From NCBI RefSeq assembly GCF_005061465.1, contig NZ_LAUS01000004.1:124001-188000 (forward strand): a DNA stretch of 64,000 nt. Reading direction: 5' to 3'. The notes below the pieces were generated by a model. That model saw only the letters and a program-made list of their open reading frames with translations, made no database searches and had not been told where the DNA came from. Below are positions 54,753 through 64,000 of this stretch, one piece after another. Within the stretch, counting starts at the first letter, position 1. Each line of letters starts with the position of its first letter. Source of the DNA: Mycoplasmopsis bovis 8790. Lineage in GTDB: Bacteria > Bacillota_I > Bacilli_A > Mycoplasmatales > Metamycoplasmataceae. The position numbers and the translations under genes are program-made.

Positions 54753-56738
54753 TTAAAAAAAAGCAAAAAAATAGGGAAAAATATCATTTTTTCCCTTAAA
54801 AGCTATCGAATAATTTTGTTTGCTTAGAGCCATCAGAAAAGCCACTAGGATAAAGCACTTTAAGATTTTCTCTAAACGAATTTTTTTGGTTTTTGTAAAT
54901 TGACTTATTGCTTCCATCAATAAGATTGTAAGCATAAATTGTGTTTTCAATTGCTTTAATATCACTAGATTGTAAGAATGGGCAATTCCTCCTGACTGAA
55001 GCAAGTCTCCATAGTCAACTCTAGCTGAAACAGCATTATAAATACCTATCATTTGGCCAAATTCATTATAGGCTAATGAACCAGAAGCCCCATAATATAG
55101 GGATGAAAAGTTGATATTATATTGATAGCCATACCAACTTGCCATTACTCTGTTTCAATAATTATCATTAATTGTTGCATTTGATGGAATGCCAATTTTC
55201 TCTTCAATACTTTCGGTTGCAAATGCAAAAGTATCTTTATTTTTTAAACCAGTATTGTAAGAAGTTATTGAATCAGAATTTCTCTCGGTAGGATTATTTT
55301 GCATTCAAGTAGCATTATTGCTTTGACTAGGGTAACCAGCAATATAAATGTCTTTTGCATTTCATAAATTTTTTTGATTACTTTTATCATATGAAGCTGA
55401 AACATAGTCAGTAGTTTGCATATATTTAGAAATATTTTTGTCTTGATTTGGGAGAGAGTTTGTCTTATCTAGTCTGTCTATGTAGCTATCTAAACCTTTA
55501 ATAGCATCATTAATTCAACTTTTAAAAGTTTCATCAGCTTTTTCTAAATCAACATCTATTTCAAATACTGCAAAATCAACTGTAATTGGAACTTTTTTCT
55601 TACTATCAAAATCGGCATAGGCAGCTCTATAGTGCTCAATTCCGCCATTTTCAGTCTTATATTTTTTATACTGTTCTGCAGATTCATTTAATCCACTTTG
55701 AATATTTTTGATGGCTTCATCATTCATAAAATCAACTGCAGCAAAAACCAATTTAGGTTCTGATATTGCATTAGTTTCTTTTGTAGAAGTTATACTACTC
55801 AACTTTTCATAATTAATAAATTCACTATTATTAGTAAAATAAGTAGCAGGAGAATAACCATTTGATACTGTTTTATTGGCTTTTTGGTCGAAATTATTTA
55901 CATTAGCGCTTTTGCCTAAAGCAACGGCAATAACTTTGTCGTTAGTTGGATCATAATAGTTAAGTTGCTTTTGTATAGATTCTTCTAAGGAGTTACTAAA
56001 TCTAGCTAAAACGTGTAAGTTAGTTGCAAAAAATAACTTATATTTGTCTTTTTGATTTGTATATTTATGATAATCAAGCAACCAAGTAGTTCCTGAACCA
56101 TCGCTTAAGAGTCCACCGTCTGAAAGTTTAGTTAGATATTTAAGAGAGAAAGTTCTGTCATATAACTCTTTATATAACGTTTTAGAATCAACAGTTTTGA
56201 ATTTTGTATGATGTTCAGGATATTTGTGCTTGTCTTGGTTATTAAGGCGATTAAAAGGGAAATTTGGAAAAGCTGGTATATTTGAAGGATCGAATGGAAT
56301 AGAAGGCTTACTTGTAGGCTCAGAAGGCAATTTGTCTATTTCAGGAGTAACGCTTTCACTTTCCATTTTGTTGTGGTTAGTATCTTCAGAATTATTCTTA
56401 TTAATAAAGCCGTCTGCCTGATTTATTAATAATTGTAATGCACTAATATAATTATTTAACTGATCTGCACTTAGAGTACTAAGATCAAATGAATTTAAGT
56501 CATTGATATTAGTTTCTATTTTATTCTTAAGTGTTTTGGCTTCTGCGCTGTCATCATTGATTTTTTGACTACTAGAATCTAGCAATTTAAATAATGAATT
56601 GACTTTTTCAATCAATTCATTATTTGCTGTATTCTCAATTTTTATAGGCTCATTGGTCTCATTATTACATTTAGCAGCACTTAACAAAGTAGTAAATGAT
56701 GAACCAATTAGTATAAAAGGCAATAATTTCTTTTTCAT
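54753..56738 (-). pseudogene. MIP-like (DUF31) lipoprotein with C-terminal frameshift
   Basis: 661 codons as read. Lipoprotein signal ending in SAAKC; helical spacer (about 40-130); protease domain with His (FFATNLHVL), Asp (VDFAVFEIDVD) and Ser552 (YGASGSLAY). Near 54985-54990 the frame changes: the MIP-type ending (FLQSSDIKAIENTIYAYNLI, then GFSDGSKQTKLFDSF) is present but in another frame, ending at TAA 54796. The current frame instead runs an unrelated tail through the terminator hairpin to 54753. One missing base in a short C run (CCC where CCCC would fit) explains it. The active-site part is whole, so some activity could remain. Confidence 0.82.
54766..54796 (-). terminator. Terminator after MIP-like gene
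   Basis: On the minus strand AGGGAAAAAA-TGATA-TTTTTCCCT is followed by a T tract. The stem touches a TAA (54796-54798) that would end the MIP-like gene in the family frame. Confidence 0.75.
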
Positions 56739-56774
56739 TATTTTATTTTGATTTTGGTTAGTAAATAAAGTAAA

Positions 56775-57704
56775 TTATTTAACAAACTTTTTGAATTCTG
56801 AGTAGCCTTTTTCATCCATTTCTTCATATGGAATAAAATCAATTGCAGCACCATTAATGCAGTATCTCTTGCCACCCATTTCTTTAGGGCCATCGTTAAA
56901 TACATGTCCTAAGTGATGGTCTCCTTGGCCTGATCTAACTTCAATTCTAAACATATTGTGTGATGTGTCATCCAAATATTTCACAGTGTCTTTGAAAATT
57001 GGCTCTGAAAAACTTGGCCAGCCACATCCAGAGTTAAATTTTGTGCTAGATGAAAATAATGGTTCACCAGTTATTTTTTCAACATAAATACCTTTACGAT
57101 ATTCATTATTTAAAACTGATGTATGTGGTCTTTCAGTAGCTGAATTTTTTAAAATATCATAACTAAGCTGACTAAGACTTAATTCATTTCTAACTTGTTT
57201 GATCAATTGGTAATCATCTTTAGAAAGTGAATAATCAGTATCTAAATTAATATGACAGTATCCTGTTGGATTCTTGGTTAAGTAATCTTGGTGATATGCT
57301 TCTGCGTCAATAAAATGATTTAAAACTTTTAGCTCAACATAAAATTCTTTATATTGCTTTCTTAAATAGTTAAATAATTTTTCAATTGTTAAATAGTCAT
57401 TAACATCTTTATAATAAACACCAGTTCTATATTGAGTTCCAACATCATTGCCTTGTTTATTTAATGAAGCAGGGTCAATAATTTTAAAAAGATGTAACAC
57501 TAATTCTTCAACTGACACAACTTCAGAATCATAAACAACCTTGACTGTTTCAGCATGTAAAGAATCTTTTAAGTTTGTATATGTAGCATTTTCATCTTTA
57601 CCATTAGCATATCCGACTTGAGTGTCTAAAACGCCCTTAACTCTTTTAAAATAGGCTTCAACACCTCAAAAACATCCACCAGCTAAGTAAATTGTTTTCT
57701 CCAT
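56775..57704 (-). CDS. msrAB: Peptide methionine sulfoxide reductase MsrA-MsrB fusion
   Basis: This encodes 309 aa. The N-terminal MsrA domain (about 1-155) has the catalytic GCFWGVEAYF (UGA-Trp inside) and reduces the S-sulfoxide. The C-terminal MsrB domain (about 170-305) has SGCGWPSF and the catalytic Cys in RYCING and reduces the R-sulfoxide. The paired CxxC zinc sites of many MsrB are absent (EYRKGIYVEKITGEPLF). ATG 57704 follows GGAG. Repairs oxidised methionine, useful for a surface-living parasite. Confidence 0.94.
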
Positions 57705-57793
57705 AATTAACTCCTTTTATTTATGTTTTTTATTCAAATATTATAAATTGGAAATATTGTTTTAGTTAAAAACTTTACATTAAAATAAATTGA

Positions 57794-58069
57794 TTAAAAA
57801 AACACCTTTATTGATGCACCATCAGGCGAAATGTCATAGTCATAATTAGCATCACGTAAATACTCTTCAATATTAGCTAAAATTGCTCCCTGACCCTTGC
57901 CAGTTATTATTGTTACATAGTCATAGTAAAAATCACTTTCATAGGCATTAGCTAATGACAATTGAACTTGTGTTAAAGCTTCAGCTATAGTAAAGCCATG
58001 TAAATCAACTATATTTGAAAAGTCGTTGTTGTCATATTGAATAGTATTATTTCTACTCTTCTTACTCAT
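57794..58069 (-). CDS. Smr-domain protein
   Basis: This encodes 91 aa, essentially a lone Smr domain like the C-terminal part of MutS2. Visible are IVDLHGFTIAEAL (DLHG), VTIITGKGQGAI (GKG) and the C-terminal VFF strand. Smr domains nick or bind nucleic acids, and some cut mRNA at stalled ribosomes. Its ATG overlaps the fpg stop by 8 nt, so it is coupled to the repair gene. Confidence 0.85.
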   Translation of the reverse strand: MSKKSRNNTIQYDNNDFSNIVDLHGFTIAEALTQVQLSLANAYESDFYYDYVTIITGKGQGAILANIEEYLRDANYDYDISPDGASIKVFF

Positions 58070-58892
58070 AATTTTCCTTTTGACACATCGGACAATAATA
58101 TGTCATTCTTTGTGCTATTGTTTCTTGTTTAATTAAAGTTTTGCATTCATTGCAAGGCATATTTGCTCGCATATGAACTTGTAAATGGTTTTGAAATTGA
58201 CCTTCTGCCCCGTTAAGTCCTGAAAAGTCAACAATTGTTGAACCACCTAATTCTGTTGCTTTATCCAAAATTATTTTAGTGTTATTTAATATTTCAATCA
58301 ATTTATCATATGGAATTTTATTAACTTTAGTTCACGGATTTATTCTGGATAAAAACAAAATTTCGTTAGCATAAATATTTCCAATTCCTAAAATGTAACT
58401 TTGGTCTAACAAGAATGACTTAATTGGAATAGTTTTATTTTTAATAAGCTGATAAAGCTTATCAGGATCTATTTGGTCAACTTCTTTTCCTAATTTATCA
58501 AGTGGCTTTGTTGTAAAAAGTTCTGATTCATCCTTAATATGAAATGTTCCAAATTGTCGTGAATCATTATAAAACAGGTACATTTGGTTATTTAACTCAA
58601 AAATTACATAGTCATGCTTTCTCTTGTGATGCAAACTAGTATCAGTAAAATACTTGCCTGTCATTCTTAAATGACTAATTAAATTTTTGTCATTTGAAAG
58701 TTTAAAAATAATATTTTTGCCAACATTATAAATATCTAATATTGTTTCATTTAGCAAATATTCCTTAAACTCTTGCGGACTAACATTTTTAATTAATTTA
58801 TCAAGAAACACAAAAACATTTGTAATTTTGGCATTTTTTATGTTGCTTTTAAGCGCTTTAACTACTGTCTTAACTTCTGGCAATTCAGGCAT
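58062..58892 (-). CDS. fpg: Formamidopyrimidine-DNA glycosylase
   Basis: This encodes 276 aa that excise oxidised purines and nick at abasic sites. The N-terminus PELPEV has catalytic Pro1/Glu2 after Met removal; LRMTGKYF and NDSRQFGTF are conserved; the H2TH helix block is SYILGIGNIYANEILF; the end is a zinc finger with CNEC and CPMC. UGA-Trp in INPWTKV. It starts 1 nt from the end of pgi and overlaps the Smr gene. Confidence 0.95.
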
Positions 58893-58893
58893 A

Positions 58894-60186
58894 TTATTTA
58901 TCGTCCTTATTTAAAATTTTAAACATATTTGACTTGTATATTTCAACTCCAGGTTGATCAAATGGATTAACACCTAAGAGGTATGCACTAATAGCTAATG
59001 CTCTCATAAAAAATTGAAACAAGTAACCTAATGCATATTCATCAAATTTTGCTATTTCAATCACAATATTAGGCACTAATGCCGTTTTTGAGTGAGCGCT
59101 TAAAGTCCCTTTAAATGCTGACAAATTTACTTTATGAACTGATTTACCATCTAAGTAGTTTAATTTATCATAATCTTCTTTTTCTTTAGAGAGCAAAATG
59201 TCATATAAAGGCTCTTTTGAAACTAAAATGGTTTCAAATAAAATCTTTTTGCCATCTTGAATAATTTGTCCAATTGAGTGCAAATCAGTTGTAAAAGTCG
59301 AACCAACAACTCATAATCCCTTATTGTCTTTGCCTTCACTTTCAGCAAATAATTGCTTTCATCATTCAATAAAAAATGATAATTTTGGTTCGTAAGAAGA
59401 CATAAGCTCAATATCGTATTTTTTACTTAATATATGACGAGCAACAGCATATTTGTATGCTTGATTTTCATTTAGGTTTAGATTATTGCAATCACTATTA
59501 GCATCAACAGCGCCTTTAAGTAATAATTCGACATTAATACCAGCACAAATTAAAGGGAAGAGTCCAACTGGACTTAGCACACTAAAACGACCGCCTACAT
59601 CATTAGGAATTACTAATGTTTCATAATTTTTTGCTTTAGAAAGCTCATATAAAACACCCTTTTGAGAGTCAGTTGTAGCTACTATATAATCCTTAGCATA
59701 TTGTGAGCCAACTTGAAATTCTAAAAGCTTTCTAAATTCTCTAAATGCAATTGATGGCTCAATAGTTGTGCCACTTTTTGAAATAACGTTGATAGCAAAT
59801 TTTTTATTTTCTACATATTTAAGCTGTGCAACTAATTGCTCACTGCTTAATGAGTTACCTGCAAAAATCAATTCAATATCAGGATCTATCATTTTATAAG
59901 TATCAAAAACATAATCATATGCAGCTCTAGCTCCTAAATATGACCCACCTATGCCAATAACTACCAGGGTGCTAACTTTTTGTTTTTTTCATACATTAGC
60001 AATGTCAATCATTTTCTTCATTTCCAAATTGTTCATGTTATTTGGCAAATTGATTCATCCTAATCAGTCTTTTTCATTGACCTTTTGGTTAATTATGTTA
60101 TTGTGAATTTGAACTACTTGTTCATAATATTTATTTATTTCATTTAATTCTAATGCATTAGAAATATCAACATTTATGTACTTCAT
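58894..60186 (-). CDS. pgi: Glucose-6-phosphate isomerase
   Basis: This encodes 430 aa that interconvert glucose 6-phosphate and fructose 6-phosphate in glycolysis. Signature segments: VVIGIGGSYLGARA, NVISKSGTTIEPSIAF (phosphate-binding SGTT), PNDVGGRFSVLSPVGLFP, catalytic Glu region AESEGKDNKGLWV and FDQPGVEIYK near the end. Length fits the short Firmicutes type. Read through UGA-Trp codons (59357, 59967 regions). AGGAG precedes ATG 60186. It follows its degenerate paralogue by 1 nt. Confidence 0.96.
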
Positions 60187-60187
60187 T

Positions 60188-61438
60188 TTAGCTCCTATAG
60201 CTACTTAAAAATGGATTTGTGTTACTTAGCATACAACGATATATAAAACTTCAATAAACAAAAGCAATTAGCGCCCCTAGCGAATATTCACTATTATCTT
60301 CAACTGTGATTAAACAATAAGGCATACCTAGGATATTGGTGAAAATCTCTTGAATGCCTATATTTGCACTTTTGTTAAAATCACTAAGTTTTGTAAATGG
60401 ATATGAATTTAATCCATCATTAAAGTGAATTTCATCGCTTAGTCTATAGTCTATTTTTTCATTTTTTAATTTATAAAAAGAGAGATACATTTTTTGATAA
60501 TTATCCATCAAAAACTGTCCGTATGTATAAATATCATTTGTAAATGATGCTACATATGAAAATATATTAAATTTCTGATAATAATTATTTTCCATATTTG
60601 CCTGTAAAGTAAGCAAATTAGTCAGTATTGCATTGTCATTAATTATGAAACTATATTTAGTTTTTTTGCTAATAGATAATCTAACATAAGCATATTGAAA
60701 AGCTGCATTATCTTCTAAATTGTCAGCCACAAAATTTGGATAAAGATTTTGATATCCTGCAACTAACTCCATAATATTACAGCCTTTTAAAAGAAGCAAA
60801 AACATATTGCTTTCTGCAAAAAAAGAATAATTTTTAGTTAGAACATTTGGCATTATTAATTTATTTTGCTCGTCAATTTCAAAATCTTGAAGCTGTTTTT
60901 CTAATGCTTGCTTACAAATCATAAAGCATCTTTTAAGTGCTCGATAATAACCATATTTTTCCTGAATCTCGTTAATAATTATTTTAATAACTTCAATAAA
61001 AGCTTCGCTATAGAACGACTGTCCAATAAAAAGAAATGCAGTGTGCGGGCTACTAATTTTATCAGCACATTTAAGATATAACTTTTGCCAAACTTCTGGT
61101 TCTTCATCACAAAAAAATGTGTATTTTATTTTATGATCTTTTAAAATGTCATTTTTGTTAAGAAAATTATGGGCAACAAAAAAATTTTCTTTGTCATTTT
61201 TCTTACAAAAAATTATTATGTGATTTATGTCTTGCGAGTGAAAAAGATTGCTAAAACTATCTAATTCTTTCAAATTTTGGCCATCAAAATTTAAAACTAG
61301 TTCATTAAAACCAAATTGCTCAAAAAAATCATTATCCTTCTTTTTAATTTTGTTAAAAAGTGTCAAAGCATCTGCAATCATATTCTTGTTGTTAAAATCA
61401 GGGCTGAAGTTAATAAATTTTAAATTAATAATTTCCAT
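60188..61438 (-). CDS. Degenerate glucose-6-phosphate isomerase paralogue
   Basis: This encodes 416 aa, a diverged relative of the adjacent Pgi. LIMPNVLTKNYSFFAESNMF aligns with the Pgi block VIPNDVGGRFSVLSPVGLF; NLEDNAAFQYAYVRLSIS aligns with NLNENQAYKYAVARHILS; and the end SLGALIAFVYWSFIYRCML matches ALGYLFQFFMRALAISAYL. The functional motifs are lost: GIGGS, SKSGTT and GGRFS are all replaced. The frame is clean and continues past a UGA-Trp at 60251, so it is kept as a protein although isomerase activity is unlikely. Directly upstream of pgi, same operon. Role unknown. Confidence 0.8.
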
Positions 61439-61451
61439 TATCGATACTGCC

Positions 61452-61784
61452 TTATGACTTGCTTATTTGTTTAAGAACTGAATCTTTTAGCTTTTTAAAT
61501 CCATTTTTTGTAGGCTTAATTTTATTTTTAAAAGGCATTCTTGAATGAAGAGGGTGATTTATTTTGAAATTTCCAATACCAGTTTGCATATCTAAATCTA
61601 TTGATTCAACAACAAAATTTATCTTTTGATTGATCTCAAAAATATTATCAAGACGACTTTTTGTAAAGTCAGTAATTAAATTAGATGGCACGAAAAATTT
61701 CATACCATTAAAAGTTCACACAATTATGCCGTGTGAATTAATATTTTTTACTAGTCCATTCAGTACATCGCCTTTTTTAATCAT
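61452..61784 (-). CDS. S1-domain RNA-binding protein
   Basis: This encodes 110 aa. An S1 fold (about 1-70): KKGDVLNGLVKNINSHGIIVW, GMKFFVPSNLI, INQKINFVVESIDLDMQTGI. A short lysine-rich tail follows. UGA-Trp at 61717. Similar in size to YabR/GSP13-type proteins that bind RNA or ribosomes. Leads the operon with the pgi pair, 13 nt before the paralogue. Confidence 0.82.
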
Positions 61785-61891
61785 ATAAACAATTATATAT
61801 TAATAACATCTCATTTCATAATTCATTTATGAATTATGCTTAAAAATAAGCAAACTTTAAAATTAGCCTATTTGCCTGTTTTATAGGTAAA

Positions 61892-61917
61892 TAAATAAAA
61901 GTCGCTTAGCGCGACTT
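61892..61917 (-). terminator. Terminator after eno
   Basis: On the minus strand AAGTCGC-GCTAA-GCGACTT is followed by a T-rich tail, 6 nt after the eno stop. Confidence 0.8.
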
Positions 61918-61922
61918 CTTGC

Positions 61923-63696
<1,774 letters not shown>

Positions 63697-64000
63697 ATGG
63701 CAAAACTAGATTTTGACCGTAGCAAAGAACACGTTAATATTGGAACCATTGGCCACGTTGACCATGGTAAAACAACTTTAACTGCTGCTATTGCGACAGT
63801 GCTAGCTAAAAAAGGTTTATCAGAAGCTAAATCATACGATGCAATTGACAATGCACCTGAAGAAAAAGCTCGTGGTATAACAATTAATACATCACACATC
63901 GAATATAATACTGAAAAACGTCACTATGCACACGTTGACTGTCCTGGTCACGCTGACTACATTAAGAACATGATTACTGGTGCTGCTCAAATGGATGGTT
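63697..64000 (+). CDS. tuf: Elongation factor Tu (5' part)
   Basis: The first 101 codons are in the window. EF-Tu is the GTPase that delivers aminoacyl-tRNA to the ribosome. P-loop [14 protein letters not shown] (about 19-32), switch I with [30 protein letters not shown] (G3). AAAGGA lies 7-12 nt upstream of the ATG. The rest of the gene is beyond the window edge. Confidence 0.98.
   Translation, partial: MAKLDFDRSKEHVNIGTIGHVDHGKTTLTAAIATVLAKKGLSEAKSYDAIDNAPEEKARGITINTSHIEYNTEKRHYAHVDCPGHADYIKNMITGAAQMDG

Noticed and set aside
60188..61438. Plain pseudogene of pgi
   Set aside because: The reading frame is open over 416 codons with a normal start, although active-site motifs are lost. Decay would have left stops.

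Overview
The window is chromosomal DNA of a mycoplasma of the Hominis group (Mycoplasmopsis). It is very AT-rich. Nearly every gene reads through in-frame UGA codons at conserved tryptophan positions (genetic code 4), genes are packed with 1-14 nt overlaps, and there is a MIB-MIP / F1-like ATPase locus. An agalactiae/bovis-like species is plausible, but the sequence alone does not fix the species. Most apparent splits in reading frames are UGA-Trp codons, not disruptions. The real frame breaks are an IS3-type remnant, a poly-C lipoprotein and one MIP-like gene.

Layout. 0.1-2.6 kb: tRNA-Ile, rpsI-rplM, RNase P RNA and holA, all on the minus strand. 2.8-6.9 kb: a probable type II restriction-modification pair (plus strand) followed by a decayed IS3-family element. 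6.9-10.4 kb: whiA, deoB and an unknown membrane protein (minus). 10.5-12.5 kb: ligA (plus). 12.7-24.9 kb: an antibody-evasion array MIB-MIP-MIB-MIB-MIP. 24.9-33.5 kb: a seven-gene operon for an F1-like, Type 3 (X0) ATPase: 12-TM protein, small unknown subunit, gamma-like, epsilon-like, 3-TM surface protein, alpha-like, beta-like. It is followed after 21 nt by a lipoprotein gene interrupted by a C10 tract (predicted OFF; C9 or C12 would be ON).

34.6-45.0 kb (minus): an orphan MIP-like lipoprotein protease, degV, an unknown membrane protein with a possible decayed EAL-type domain, pcrA, an RDD protein, a GT2-like glycosyltransferase and asnS. 45.4-48.7 kb (plus): a PQ-loop transporter, a small membrane protein, the diadenylate cyclase gene and mgtE. 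48.7-49.6 kb: an Asp23-family gene and efp (minus). 49.9-51.0 kb: an unknown tail-anchored protein and tRNA-Leu (plus). 51.0-63.3 kb (minus): a heterodimeric ABC exporter, a frameshifted MIP-like gene, msrAB, smr, fpg, pgi plus a degenerate pgi paralogue, an S1 protein and eno. tuf begins at 63.7 kb and runs off the end.

How it works together. The centre of the window is a surface system that captures immunoglobulin (MIB), cleaves it (MIP) and is followed directly by a membrane ATPase operon found only in mycoplasmas. Two homopolymer tracts lie at its borders: G8 in the promoter region before the first MIB and C10 inside the terminal lipoprotein. They suggest phase variation at both ends. Two further MIP-family genes lie outside the array and lack a MIB partner. 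Other points are a perfect 20-bp palindrome between asnS and the PQ-loop gene, a recurrent intergenic 11-mer (CTATAAAACAG), a pgi-derived pseudoenzyme next to pgi, and a cytosine methyltransferase with a C-terminal helix-turn-helix.
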